From Komagataeibacter medellinensis NBRC 3288 (GTDB taxonomy: Bacteria; Pseudomonadota; Alphaproteobacteria; Acetobacterales; Acetobacteraceae): DNA of 64,000 nt. The notes below the pieces were generated by a model. That model worked only from the letters and a program-made list of their open reading frames with translations. It was not told the DNA's origin and did no database searches. Position 1 is the stretch's first letter; each line of letters opens with the position of its first letter. A program made the position numbers and the translations under genes. The stretch is taken from contig NC_016027.1 of assembly GCF_000182745.2 (NCBI RefSeq), forward strand, positions 1,417,501 through 1,481,500. Direction: 5' to 3'. Positions 19,583 through 28,656 of the stretch are shown here, in pieces.

Positions 19583-21832
19583 ATGAAAAGGCAGCGTCCA
19601 GCAACTTCCGAGATGCCGGACCGCCTGCCCACGGGCACGCCGCACGCCCGTAGGGGGGGCCTGCCTGATCGTGAACAGCTCCGCGCATTTATCGAGAACG
19701 CCACCGGCCGGATCGGCAAGCGCGAGATCAGCCGGGAATTCGGCCTTGGCCCCGAACACCGGCAGGCGTTGCGGCAGATGCTGCGCGAGATGGCGCTGGA
19801 TGGCACGCTGGCGCCTGCGGGTGCCCGGCGTTTCCGTGTCTCGGCCCGGCTGCCCGAATCCATGGTGGTGCAGGTTACCGGCACTGATGCCGATGGCGAC
19901 CCAGTGGCCCGCCCCGTGCAGTGGGATGGCGAAGGCGTCGCCCCCGTTGTGTTCATGCACCCCGAACTGCGCGGACGTGCCGCCCTGGCACCTGGCGAGC
20001 GCGTGGTCGCGCGCCTGCGCCGCATCGGCCCCGGAAAATATGAAGGCCGCACGCTGCGCCGTCTGACCGATGCGCCGATGCAGGTCGTGGGCCTGTTCCG
20101 CACGCTGGCGGCGGATGATCCGGCGACCAGCGCCCCAGCCCGCTTCCGCCCCGCAGGCCGGCTGACACCTGCCGACCGCCGGGCCAAGGCGCAATGGGTC
20201 ATTCCACAGGGGGAAGATGCGGGCGCACCGGATAACGAGATCGTTATCGCCACCCCCCTGCCCCAGGCCGGGCCGGGGCTGCACCCCGCACGGATCATCG
20301 AACGCCTTGGCCCGCAGGGGGATGCACGGACCATCAGCATGGTGGCCATTGCCATGCTGGGCATCCCGCATGCCTTTCCCACCGAAGCACTGGCGCAGGC
20401 CGAAGCCGCCCGCGCCGTATCCCCCGCAGGCCGCACCGACCTGCGTGACATGCCGCTTGTCACCATAGATGGCGACGATGCCCGCGATTTTGACGATGCG
20501 ATCTATGCCGAGCCAGATGGGACAGGCTTCCGCATCACCGTCGCCATCGCGGATGTGGCCTGGTATGTCCGCCCCGGTACTGCGCTGGACCGCGAAGCCC
20601 GCCTGCGCGGCAATTCCGTCTATTTTCCCGACCGGGTCATTCCCATGCTACCTGAGGCACTGTCCAACGGCTGGTGTTCGCTCAGGCCGGGAGAAGACCG
20701 GGGCTGCCTGTTCGTGACCATGGATGTGGCCGCCGACGGCACAATGGCCAATGCCCGCTTCGGGCGCGGCATCATGCGCAGTGCCGCCCGCCTGACCTAT
20801 GAACAGGTGCAGGCCGCGCGTGACGGCGCGCCACCCGATGCCGCCATCGCGACCCTGCCTGACGGCCTGCTGGACAGCCTGTTCGGTGCATGGCGGTGCC
20901 TTGCCGCCGCACGGGCGCAACGTGGCACGCTGGACCTTGACCTGCCTGAACGGCTGGTCCGGCTGAACGACCAGGGCCAGATTACCGCTATTGCACCACG
21001 TATCCGCCTGGACAGCCACCGGGTGGTGGAAGAGTTCATGATCGCGGCCAATGTTGCCGCCGCGCGCTACCTTGAAGGGCGACACCTGCCCTGCCTGTAC
21101 CGCATCCACGCGCCCCCCACGCCCGAACGGCTGGAAAACCTGCGCCACGCGCTTGATACGATGGGCCTGAAACTACCGCCCGTGGGCAGCCTGCGTGCCG
21201 CCGACCTTGATCGGATCCTGCAGCAGGCGCGCAATACCGATCAGGCGGCGCTGGTGAACGAACTGGTCCTGCGCGCGCAGAACCAGGCGGAGTACAGCCC
21301 CGACCCGATCGGGCATTTCGGCCTGTCGCTTGCGGCCTACAGCCACTTTACCAGCCCCATCCGTCGCTATGCGGACCTGCTGACCCATCGCGCCCTGCTG
21401 GTGGCCATCGGGCTGGAACCCGGCCCGGCACCCACGCACGAAGCACTGGAAGATGCAGGTGAGGCCATAACCCGCACCGAGCGCCGCGCGGCACAGGCCG
21501 AACGCGAAACGCTGGAGCGTTACGCCGCTACATGGCTGCAGGTCCGCGTGGGCACGGTCATGGAGGCGCATGTCTCCAGCCTGTCGCGATTCGGTATTTT
21601 CACGGTACTGGACGCCACCGGCACATCCGCCCTTCTGCCCATGTCTGCCCTGCCACAAGATCAGTGGCATCACGATGAAAAAACGCAGACATTGCTGGCA
21701 CGCGACAAGACCATGGCATTCCGCCCCGGTCAGGCCCTGCGCGTACGGATAGAAGAAGCATGCGCGATCCGGGGAACAGTCCTGCTGGCCCTTCCCGATT
21801 CTCCACCCGCCCGGCAGGGACGGCGGGCATGA
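19583..21832 (+). CDS. rnr: Ribonuclease R
   Basis: A processive 3'-5' exoribonuclease (749 residues) that degrades structured RNA. Order: an N-terminal winged-helix region, cold-shock-like beta-barrels, the RNB catalytic domain with DGDDARDFDDAI, and a C-terminal S1 domain. Its start is two bases after the topA stop and its stop overlaps the S41 protease ATG, so expression is probably coupled along the block. Confidence 0.95.
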   Translation: MKRQRPATSEMPDRLPTGTPHARRGGLPDREQLRAFIENATGRIGKREISREFGLGPEHRQALRQMLREMALDGTLAPAGARRFRVSARLPESMVVQVTGTDADGDPVARPVQWDGEGVAPVVFMHPELRGRAALAPGERVVARLRRIGPGKYEGRTLRRLTDAPMQVVGLFRTLAADDPATSAPARFRPAGRLTPADRRAKAQWVIPQGEDAGAPDNEIVIATPLPQAGPGLHPARIIERLGPQGDARTISMVAIAMLGIPHAFPTEALAQAEAARAVSPAGRTDLRDMPLVTIDGDDARDFDDAIYAEPDGTGFRITVAIADVAWYVRPGTALDREARLRGNSVYFPDRVIPMLPEALSNGWCSLRPGEDRGCLFVTMDVAADGTMANARFGRGIMRSAARLTYEQVQAARDGAPPDAAIATLPDGLLDSLFGAWRCLAAARAQRGTLDLDLPERLVRLNDQGQITAIAPRIRLDSHRVVEEFMIAANVAAARYLEGRHLPCLYRIHAPPTPERLENLRHALDTMGLKLPPVGSLRAADLDRILQQARNTDQAALVNELVLRAQNQAEYSPDPIGHFGLSLAAYSHFTSPIRRYADLLTHRALLVAIGLEPGPAPTHEALEDAGEAITRTERRAAQAERETLERYAATWLQVRVGTVMEAHVSSLSRFGIFTVLDATGTSALLPMSALPQDQWHHDEKTQTLLARDKTMAFRPGQALRVRIEEACAIRGTVLLALPDSPPARQGRRA

Positions 21833-23535
21833 AACGCCGCCGGTTTCCGGTCATCATCCTGCGCCCCATGGGCATGGGCGGTGAAAGTGCGGCTACATGG
21901 CGCCGCCGGATCTCCACGCTGGGCCATATCCCGCGTGACACGTTCATCCTGCTCCTCATCATCGCGCGCCTGACCACAGCGGCCTGCGCCGATGATACGC
22001 CCAGCCCCCCACGCAGCCCCACACCACAGCCCCCCGTGCAGGAAGGCAGCGTGGACACGGCCGAAGGCGCGGGCATGGACCTTGCGGTCATCTCTTCCGT
22101 CATGCAGGCGAGTCTGGCCTTTCTCCAGCCCCGTACACTGGAAAATTACCAGATCCATGATTTTGCCCTGTGGGGCCTGAACGGACTGAGCGCGCTCGAT
22201 CCTTCGCTAAGCATCGAGGAACAGCACGGCTTCCTGCAACTGACCGCCACCCAGAAGACGGTACTGGCCCTGCCCGTACCCGCCGCCGATGACGTGCCGG
22301 GATGGAGTGCCGCCATTACCCGCATACTGGACGTAGCGTGGCATCACTCGCCTGCCATGCGCAGTACCGGGGCCGATGGCGTGCTGCAGGGTTTCTTTGA
22401 CGAGTTGTTCAATCATCTCGACCCCTATTCACGCTACATCCCGCCCCAGGCAGCGGTGTCGGACCGCAACACCCGCACCGGAGGCGAGGCCACGGCAGGG
22501 CTGACACTGGGGATGGACCACCACACAATCATGATCACGGCGGTCAACGCCAACGGTCCAGCCTGGCCCACCACGCTGGCGGCGGGGCAGATCGTGCGCG
22601 CCATCAACGGCCGCCCGACCGAGTCCCGTAGCCTCGACACCGTCAATGCCTGGCTCAACGGTCCCGCCGGCAGTCTGGTGCGCATAACGGTGGAAGCACG
22701 GGGCCGGCAGACAACCGTTGCCCTGCATCGTGCCTCCACCCCGCCCGAGACCGTGTTCGCCTATACCAGTGGCAAGCATGTGGTGCTGCACATCACCGCC
22801 TTCTCCACCAATACTGCGGAAGAAATGAGCCAGTACCTGGACGAAGCCATGAACGTGCCCGGCCTGTCGGGGCTGGTCATTGACCTGCGCGGCAACCGGG
22901 GCGGCGTACTGCAGCAGGCGGTTACCACATCAGCCCTCATGCTCGACCACGGGGTTGCGGCGATCACACAGGGGCGGGACCCGCAGGCCAATCATGTCTG
23001 GGCGGTGCAGGGCGGCGACATGACCAACGGGCTGCCCATCATCGTGCTGGTTGATGGCCGCACCGCCAGCGCCGCCGAAATCCTGGCCGCGACCCTGGCC
23101 GACCAGAAGCGCGGCGTGGTGGTGGGCAGCGCAACGCTGGGCAAGGGGCTGGTCCAGACCATCGGACAGCTACCCAATGGCGGGGAACTGTTTGTTACAT
23201 GGAGTCGGGTGCTGGCCCCGCTGGGCTGGCCGCTACAGGGGCTTGGGGTCATGCCGCAGGTCTGCACGAGTCTGGGCGAGGCGGCACTCGACCGCCAGTT
23301 GCAGGATCTGGCCGAAGGCACGGCCGATAGCAAGGAGTGGGTTACTGCTGCCCGGCAGGTCCGCTACCCTGTGGAACTGTCGCACATCCTGACCATCCGC
23401 AAGGCCTGCCCCGCTGCCATTGGCACGGATAGCGACCTGGATGCCGCCTATTCGCTACTGGATAACCCGGTCGAGTATCGCGCTGCCCTGACGACCATAC
23501 CCGAAGAGGAAAGCGGCCCACCCAGCGGGGGATGA
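21829..23535 (+). CDS. S41-family (CtpA-like) C-terminal processing protease
   Basis: A 568-residue exported serine protease. There is a hydrophobic N-terminal segment near residues 38-52, then a PDZ domain and the S41 tail-protease domain. The catalytic Ser-Lys dyad is S414 (GRTASAAEI) and K439 (TLGKGLVQ), 25 residues apart as in Prc/CtpA. Such proteases trim or degrade periplasmic proteins from their C-termini. The ATG overlaps the rnr stop as ATGA. An upstream reading-frame extension to 21760 lies inside rnr and is unlikely. The divergent N-terminal half is not a standard CtpA, so its substrate is open. Confidence 0.88.
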   Translation: MKRRRFPVIILRPMGMGGESAATWRRRISTLGHIPRDTFILLLIIARLTTAACADDTPSPPRSPTPQPPVQEGSVDTAEGAGMDLAVISSVMQASLAFLQPRTLENYQIHDFALWGLNGLSALDPSLSIEEQHGFLQLTATQKTVLALPVPAADDVPGWSAAITRILDVAWHHSPAMRSTGADGVLQGFFDELFNHLDPYSRYIPPQAAVSDRNTRTGGEATAGLTLGMDHHTIMITAVNANGPAWPTTLAAGQIVRAINGRPTESRSLDTVNAWLNGPAGSLVRITVEARGRQTTVALHRASTPPETVFAYTSGKHVVLHITAFSTNTAEEMSQYLDEAMNVPGLSGLVIDLRGNRGGVLQQAVTTSALMLDHGVAAITQGRDPQANHVWAVQGGDMTNGLPIIVLVDGRTASAAEILAATLADQKRGVVVGSATLGKGLVQTIGQLPNGGELFVTWSRVLAPLGWPLQGLGVMPQVCTSLGEAALDRQLQDLAEGTADSKEWVTAARQVRYPVELSHILTIRKACPAAIGTDSDLDAAYSLLDNPVEYRAALTTIPEEESGPPSGG

Positions 23536-23614
23536 GCCGTAACCGTGGTGGGGCACGTTGCTATTCCTGCATGCCTCCCTGTGTTTTTCTGCATTACCGG
23601 AGAGGGTACTGACA

Positions 23615-23953
23615 ATGGAAGAAGCCCGCCTGAAAACCGGCATATGGGTCAAGGCAATGCTGCGCCAGGCTGGACAAACCGGAAATCCGGGCATGGTGCT
23701 GCATCATGGTGACGACGATGCCGGTAGTGCCATAATCGTGTTGCTGGGGCGTGGAGGACACATGTGTGTGCTGGCCCAGACACGCACACCCGATGGACGG
23801 CAGGCATGGTTCCGCGCTACAGGAGAGGCGGCCGTGGATCAGGCCAGTGTCGATGCCTATGTCTCAAGGCAGAGGGAACGGGACCCGGATTTATGGGTTC
23901 TTGAATTCGATGCACCTGATCTGACGCCACCGTTTGAAACAAGGCTGATATAA
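23615..23953 (+). CDS. DUF1491 family protein
   Basis: A 112-residue cytoplasmic protein matching the DUF1491 pattern: an N-terminal RLKTGIWVKAMLRQAG, a central GSAIIVLLGRGG and the C-terminal VDAYVSRQRERDPDLWVLEF. These small proteins are frequent in alphaproteobacteria and I know of no assigned function. A strong GGAGAGG site precedes the ATG at 23615; the open frame upstream begins with TTG and is not preferred. Confidence 0.85.
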   Translation: MEEARLKTGIWVKAMLRQAGQTGNPGMVLHHGDDDAGSAIIVLLGRGGHMCVLAQTRTPDGRQAWFRATGEAAVDQASVDAYVSRQRERDPDLWVLEFDAPDLTPPFETRLI

Positions 23954-24199
23954 AAGACGTGATCCCACAGGGATGAAAGCACGAAACCTGGTCCGGCGCA
24001 GGGTGTGGCATCTCGCACACACCTGAGCGTGACAGTTGGCCAAGCCGCCCAGGTGGTGGATAAAGGTGGCGACAATGGATTGTCAGGACTGGTTTCTTTC
24101 AGCAAAAGAATGCTGATGCTGATCATTCCAAGGAATATGGCACGTGCACCCGACCGGGCCGACATGCCGGAAGAGGCCCGTCGAAGGGAGAAGAAGAGT
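23954..24199 (+). promoter_or_regulatory. Leader/promoter region of the OmpA-like gene
   Basis: About 245 bases without a convincing gene. A TTGGCC then 17 bases then GATAAA pair near 24035-24065 could be a sigma-70-type promoter for the porin; this is weak. The frame of the following gene is open through the region, but the signal peptide and a GGGAGAAGAAG ribosome site place the true start at 24200. Confidence 0.3.
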
Positions 24200-25345
24200 A
24201 TGAAACTGCGGTACGGATTGCTTGCAGGGTCTTTATTGACTGCCGCGGTTACCCTGGGCTCCGTGCTGGTCTGCACTCCGGTATTCGCCCAGCCTGTGCA
24301 GGGCCTCTATATCAGCGGTGAAGGCGGCGCGAGTTTCAACCAGGGTCAGGTCATACGTCATTCTTCCGCACGTGATGAGTTCAAGACCGGCGCCACCGGC
24401 ATCGGCAGCATTGGCTGGGGCCTGGGCAACGGTTTCCGGGTTGAGGTGGAAGGTCTCTACCGCAATAATGACCTCAAGACCGTAGGCGGCAACGCGGCCT
24501 ACCATGCCCATGCCGATGGCAGACAGCAGGAATCGGGCGTCATGGCCAATGCCCTGTTCGACATGGATATCGGCAAGAGCTGGCTGTTCCCGTATTTTGG
24601 TGCGGGTATCGGCTATGGCTGGCAGAACATGAACACCACCATAACCGGCAACGTGAATGGCCAGAGCTACAGCCAGCATGTGGGCGGCACATACGGAAAC
24701 TTCGCCTATCAGGGCATTTTCGGTCTGTCCTTCCCCATGCCGTTCGCGGTTGGCCTGTCAGCCACGGCGGAATACCGGTTCTGGACCATGCTTGGCCCGC
24801 AGTCGCACCATTCCATCGTATCGGGCAGCAGCACGGCGCTAAGCGCCATGAACAGCGATTACGGCTTCCGCAACGGCAATCGTGACAGCCGGACCGATTT
24901 TAACCACTCGCTCATGCTCGGGCTGCGCTACGAGTTCAATCCGGCACCGCCGCCACCCCCGCCGCCTTCCGCCATTGCTGCCCCGGCACCTGCGGAAAAC
25001 CGTACCTATCTCGTCTTTTTCGACTGGGACCGCAGCGACCTGACCGACCGGGCGCGCGCCATCGTGGCCGTGGCGGCCCAGGCCTCGACCAACACGCAGA
25101 CCACGCGCATTGAGGTCAACGGCTATACCGACAATTCCGCAGCCCGTCCCGGCCCGCAGGGGGAACGCTACAACCAGGCGCTTTCCCTCAAGCGCGCGCA
25201 GGTCATCAAGGCGGAGCTGGTACGTGACGGCGTGCCTGGCCCATCTATTGGCATTAACGGTTATGGTGATGCCAACCCGTTGGTCCAGACTGCAGCCAAT
25301 ACACGTGAGGCACAGAACCGCCGGGTAGAGATCATCCTGCACTGA
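24200..25345 (+). CDS. OmpA-family outer membrane protein
   Basis: A 381-residue porin-like protein. A signal peptide (cut near residue 30, VFAQ) precedes an eight-strand-like beta-barrel of Gly/aromatic-rich strands (about 33-245). A Pro-rich hinge follows (about 250-262), then a C-terminal OmpA peptidoglycan-binding domain with VFFDWDRSDL, VNGYTDNS and NRRVEI. It should anchor the outer membrane to the cell wall. It is followed by a clear terminator and then a repeat, so it ends its transcript. Confidence 0.92.
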   Translation: MKLRYGLLAGSLLTAAVTLGSVLVCTPVFAQPVQGLYISGEGGASFNQGQVIRHSSARDEFKTGATGIGSIGWGLGNGFRVEVEGLYRNNDLKTVGGNAAYHAHADGRQQESGVMANALFDMDIGKSWLFPYFGAGIGYGWQNMNTTITGNVNGQSYSQHVGGTYGNFAYQGIFGLSFPMPFAVGLSATAEYRFWTMLGPQSHHSIVSGSSTALSAMNSDYGFRNGNRDSRTDFNHSLMLGLRYEFNPAPPPPPPPSAIAAPAPAENRTYLVFFDWDRSDLTDRARAIVAVAAQASTNTQTTRIEVNGYTDNSAARPGPQGERYNQALSLKRAQVIKAELVRDGVPGPSIGINGYGDANPLVQTAANTREAQNRRVEIILH

Positions 25346-25368
25346 ATGCCTGCCCATACAGCCAGATC

Positions 25369-25409
25369 ATGAAAAAAAGCGGTACCCTTCGGGCAGCCGC
25401 TTTTTTCAT
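25369..25409 (+). terminator. Rho-independent terminator after the OmpA-like gene
   Basis: Inverted repeat with left arm ATGAAAAAAAGCGG and right arm CCGCTTTTTTCAT, the right arm supplying a six-T run; an inner CCC-TTC-GGG adds a second short stem. Located 24 bases after the stop codon, it is symmetric enough to serve the convergent cysK too. Confidence 0.85.
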
Positions 25410-25428
25410 GCGCATCATCCATAAGGCA

Positions 25429-25475
25429 TGCCGCCTTCTTGAAAAAGGCGGCACCCAAAAAACTTCTATTCCCTG
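25429..25475. repeat. Hairpin intergenic repeat, copy B (OmpA / cysK junction)
   Basis: Contains only the second half of the double-hairpin unit: TGCCGCCTT pairing with AAGGCGGCA (25429-25453), then the shared tail ACCCAAAAAACTTCTATT. It lies between convergent genes, in the same orientation as the 30.8-kb copy. Confidence 0.8.
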
Positions 25476-25489
25476 TTCATCTGCCCCGA

Positions 25490-26479
25490 TCAGACCAGAC
25501 CGGTAAACAACGACGTGGAAAGATAACGCTCGGCAAAGGATGGTGCGATCGTGACAATCGTCTTGCCCTTGTTTTCCGGCCGCTCGGCAAGCTGCACGGC
25601 CGCATGCAGTGCCGCCCCCGATGAAATACCCACCGGCACGCCATCCAGCCGTGCACACCGACGTGCGGCCGCAATCGCCTCGCGCTCCGATACCGGCAGG
25701 ACACCATCAAGTGCCGCAAGATCCAGCGTGCGGGGACAGAAGCCCGGCCCGATGCCCTGAATACCGTGCGGACCCGGCTCATCCCCGTTCAGTATGGCGC
25801 TTTCCATCGGCTCCACGCCATAGACCTGCACACCGGGCTTACGCGCCTTCAGGCCGTGTGCAATGCCGCTAGCCGTCCCCCCCGTGCCAAGACCAGCCAC
25901 GACGATATCGACCTCACCCGCCGTATCGACCCAGATTTCCTCCGCCGTAGTGGCGGCATGCACATCAGGGTTGGCGGGATTATCGAACTGGCGCGGCATC
26001 CAGGCATTGGGGGTTTTCTTCAGGATTTCTTCCGCCCGGGCAATGGCACCCGCCATACCAAGCCGTGAGGGGGTAAGTTCCAGCTGCGCATCAAGCAGGC
26101 GCAGCATCTTGCGCCGCTCGATGGAAGCACCTTCGGGCATGGTTACGATCAGCCGATAGCCCCGCGCCACCGCCACAAAGGCTAACGAGATGCCGGTATT
26201 GCCCGATGTTGGTTCCACCAGCGTGGTCTTGCCAGGCTGGATCTCGCCCCGGCTTTCCGCATCCTCGATCATTGCGGCCCCGATCCGGTCTTTAACCGAG
26301 GCAAGCGGGTTGAAGAACTCCAGCTTCATCAATATCCGGCTCTGCAACCCGTCCTCACGGGTCAGGTGCGGCAACGCCACCAGCGGCGTCCCCCCCACGG
26401 TCTCGACAATGGAATCGTACACCCTGCCGCGGGGTGCGGCAAAACCGTACGTACGCTCCTGTGGGGTAGTCTTGGTCAT
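25490..26479 (-). CDS. cysK: Cysteine synthase A (O-acetylserine sulfhydrylase)
   Basis: A PLP enzyme of 329 residues making cysteine from O-acetylserine and sulfide. The PLP lysine is K63 in NPLASVKDR. The substrate loop PTSGNTGIS, the phosphate-binding GTGGT loop and a C-terminal GISSGAA match CysK rather than cystathionine beta-synthase. It is divergent from an Rrf2-type regulator with a shared 155-base control region, which suggests local control by that regulator. Confidence 0.95.
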   Translation of the reverse strand: MTKTTPQERTYGFAAPRGRVYDSIVETVGGTPLVALPHLTREDGLQSRILMKLEFFNPLASVKDRIGAAMIEDAESRGEIQPGKTTLVEPTSGNTGISLAFVAVARGYRLIVTMPEGASIERRKMLRLLDAQLELTPSRLGMAGAIARAEEILKKTPNAWMPRQFDNPANPDVHAATTAEEIWVDTAGEVDIVVAGLGTGGTASGIAHGLKARKPGVQVYGVEPMESAILNGDEPGPHGIQGIGPGFCPRTLDLAALDGVLPVSEREAIAAARRCARLDGVPVGISSGAALHAAVQLAERPENKGKTIVTIAPSFAERYLSTSLFTGLV

Positions 26480-26524
26480 GCGGTATCACTCCATTCCATG
26501 CAGATGACTTAATTCACACGTACA

Positions 26525-26574
26525 GACTGACATAATCCACCATCTCCCCCAACAGAAGCGTGGATCAATCAGTC
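26525..26574. promoter_or_regulatory. Candidate operator: spaced inverted repeat between cysK and rrf2
   Basis: GACTGACATAATCC (26525-26538) and GGATCAATCAGTC (26562-26574) are imperfect inverted copies separated by 23 bases, in the middle of the divergent cysK/rrf2 intergenic region. This could be a binding site for the adjacent Rrf2 regulator. Assignment is by position and symmetry only. Confidence 0.4.
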
Positions 26575-26634
26575 AATAGCTGCTAACTGAAGCATACTGC
26601 TTTCACCATCCATCATACAGCGAGGCTGAACGAT

Positions 26635-27081
26635 ATGCTGCTCCGGCGGGACAGGACCATGATCGCCATACTGATCATGCTTGATGTTGCCTTTCACGCC
26701 GGACGGAACGGCACCATCAGTGCAGCAGACATAGCCGAGCGCGCGGGCCTTGCCCGCCGTGGCATCGAACCCCTGCTGCAGACCCTGTCACGCTCCGGCC
26801 TGCTGGAAAGCGTGCGCGGCCCACGCGGTGGCTACAGGCTCGGCCGCCCGCGGCGCGATATCCTGCTGGCCGATATTCTGTCCGTCATCACGGCGGAAGA
26901 TAACAGGGACGATGGCCCCGTGGGAGATCTGTTCCAGAAAGTGATCGAGCCGTGCTGGCAGCATTTTGACGACATGGTCGGCGCGGAATGCAACAAGATC
27001 AGCCTTGATGACCTTGTACGTCGGGCGGAACACGCCGGCATGCGCCGCCCCCTGCCCGAACCCATCACCTTCTCGATCTGA
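26635..27081 (+). CDS. Rrf2-family transcriptional regulator
   Basis: A 148-residue winged-helix repressor of the Rrf2 family. The N-terminal HTH (ISAADIAERAGLARRGIEPLLQ) and the wing (VRGPRGGYRLGRP) are typical. It has only two cysteines in the ligand region (EPCWQHF and AECNKI), not the three-cysteine cluster of IscR, so it may be CymR-like and not bind a 2Fe-2S cluster. Divergence from cysK supports a role in cysteine or sulfur control. That role is inference. Confidence 0.88.
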   Translation: MLLRRDRTMIAILIMLDVAFHAGRNGTISAADIAERAGLARRGIEPLLQTLSRSGLLESVRGPRGGYRLGRPRRDILLADILSVITAEDNRDDGPVGDLFQKVIEPCWQHFDDMVGAECNKISLDDLVRRAEHAGMRRPLPEPITFSI

Positions 27082-27121
27082 GGGAACGGGCCATGCGCCT
27101 GGGCGACATGGCCGTTCCCTC
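27080..27121. terminator. Bidirectional hairpin between rrf2 and the lipoprotein gene
   Basis: GAGGGAACGGGCCATG (27080-27095) pairs with CATGGCCGTTCCCTC (27107-27121) with a single bulge. It overlaps the rrf2 stop codon and sits between convergent genes. No long T-run follows, so it may act as a processing or pausing structure. Confidence 0.7.
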
Positions 27122-27126
27122 AAGGC

Positions 27127-27588
27127 TTATTTCGCCCCGCTTACGACCGGCGCCGTGACGGTTGCGGTCACATCCATGTATTCACGCGGCTGACTGCCAC
27201 CGGGGATCAGCACGACGCGGAACTTGTCTTCGCCGGAATAGGCGGTATTGGCGGTGTACGTCACATAAGTGTGATCGTTATAATTGTAGATGAAAACCTT
27301 GCCGTGATCAGGCGCAGGCGACACGCCAAACGAGGCATAGGGGTGGCCTGCGGAAACACGCGTCTCGATCGCGCAATAGCCGTCATCACTGCGGACCTGC
27401 ATGGTGGCGGTCCGGGTGTTCTTGCCCGCGGCGACAGGTGTACCGACCTGACACTGCCCCGAAGCCTTCATGTAATTGTAGGGATTGGGGGTTCCACCGA
27501 TACCACCCAGGTTCACGCCCGGTTTATTGTCACATCCGGCGAGCAGAAGGCCCGTCGTCATCATGATTGCAGACAATCGCAGTCGCAC
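27127..27588 (-). CDS. Putative secreted lipoprotein, unknown function
   Basis: A 153-residue protein with a lipoprotein signal peptide (lipobox LLAGC, lipidated C19). After a Gly/Asn-rich linker, the mature part has two further cysteines (GQCQVG and GYCAIE) that could form a disulfide. It is otherwise beta-rich: VFIYNYNDHTYVTYTA and FRVVLIPGG suggest an Ig-like sandwich. I do not recognise a named family. It is convergent with rrf2. Cell location is confident; function is not. Confidence 0.75.
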   Translation of the reverse strand: MRLRLSAIMMTTGLLLAGCDNKPGVNLGGIGGTPNPYNYMKASGQCQVGTPVAAGKNTRTATMQVRSDDGYCAIETRVSAGHPYASFGVSPAPDHGKVFIYNYNDHTYVTYTANTAYSGEDKFRVVLIPGGSQPREYMDVTATVTAPVVSGAK

Positions 27589-27963
27589 TCGTCAGCTCCG
27601 CTGTATTTGATACATCACCCGTTATAAGAACAGTTACGCCCGCGCCGCCCCGTAACGGGCATGATCGGCACAGCGCCAGACCGCTTTGGCATATGCTGTA
27701 GAACAACGCACCCCGCCGGGAAAGACCTGTTGGCCGTTTTACGCAGGCACACAGGCCCCGCTCGTATGGCATAGCTGCCCGCCGGCATGCTGTCATCCCA
27801 CGGTGGCGGTGGGGCGCATCTTTTTGAACGTGAAGCTATATCCCTCCCTTTTGGCAAGGACGGGTTTGCGCTATAGACCTGATCCGGATTTCATTCCCAC
27901 CGAAAGTTGCGGGATCCCTGCATCCCCGAACGCCTGCCCCAATAGTCTGGAGAACCTGTCCTG
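27589..27963. other. Intergenic region, no gene recognised
   Basis: A 375-base gap between two divergent genes for envelope proteins. Open frames here are short, have no ribosome site and look non-coding; one of 92 codons runs into the next gene's start. No tRNA or long inverted repeat was seen. It should hold both promoters, but none is convincing by eye. Confidence 0.5.
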
Positions 27964-28512
27964 ATGTCGATGTCGATCTGGCGCGCTGGCGCCGCTGCAC
28001 TTGCCCTTGCCGGGCTGGTCACTGGTGGACAGGCATGGGCTGCCGGCCCCTGCTCCCCCTCCCCCGCGCATGAGGCGTTTGACGTACAGGGCCTGAAAAG
28101 CGAGCTGATGGTCACCGCACTTTCGTGCGGCGCGCAGGACAAGTACAATAATTTCGTGATGAAATTCCGCACCAAGCTGGCCAGCGAGGAACATGTGCTC
28201 AACGGCTATTTCAGCAGCACCTATGGCCGTAACGCCCAGCGCCAGCATGATGACTACATTACCCAGCTGGCCAACGTGCAGTCCGAGCGCGGGCTGAAGT
28301 CGGGCAGCGCATTCTGCCAGCAGCGCCTGTCCATGTTCGATGAGGTGACGGAACTGGAAACAGCAGCCGACCTGTCCAGCTACGCCCAGGCGAAGGACAT
28401 TCTCCAGCCGGCTTCCTACCTGACCTGCACCGCGCCCAACCGTCCGGCAGCCACCAGCCGCGCGCGCAGCACGGGCCGCACCACCACCACCCGCCGCACG
28501 GTGCGCAGCTGA
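27964..28512 (+). CDS. Putative periplasmic protein, unknown function
   Basis: A 182-residue exported protein. A signal peptide (cut near residue 27, AWA-AGP) is followed by a helical body with four cysteines, probably disulfide-bonded, and ends in a Thr/Arg-rich low-complexity tail (STGRTTTTRRTVRS). I recognise no named domain. A second ATG six bases downstream is an equally possible start. A good terminator lies directly downstream, so it is monocistronic. Confidence 0.75.
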   Translation: MSMSIWRAGAAALALAGLVTGGQAWAAGPCSPSPAHEAFDVQGLKSELMVTALSCGAQDKYNNFVMKFRTKLASEEHVLNGYFSSTYGRNAQRQHDDYITQLANVQSERGLKSGSAFCQQRLSMFDEVTELETAADLSSYAQAKDILQPASYLTCTAPNRPAATSRARSTGRTTTTRRTVRS

Positions 28513-28545
28513 TCCGTCAGCCTGCGCTGGCATGAAGGAAAATGC

Positions 28546-28570
28546 GGCCGGACCTGTGTCCGGCCTTTTT
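28546..28570 (+). terminator. Rho-independent terminator
   Basis: GGCCGGAC-CTGT-GTCCGGCC followed by five T residues, 34 bases after the stop of the periplasmic protein gene; a classic intrinsic terminator. Confidence 0.92.
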
Positions 28571-28656
28571 CATGCCGGTAACAGCAGGCATAGTCCACAG
28601 GCGTGCGGGGCTTTATGGCTTGACAGGACGCGACCCGACAGAACAAAGAACGCTTC

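Noticed and set aside
19112-20371. Minus-strand open frame across the topA/rnr junction
   Set aside because: Composition typical of a shadow frame and it spans two certain genes.
27686-27964. 92-codon frame in the 27.6-28.0 kb gap
   Set aside because: No ribosome site, Cys/Pro-rich random-looking composition, ends inside the next gene's start.
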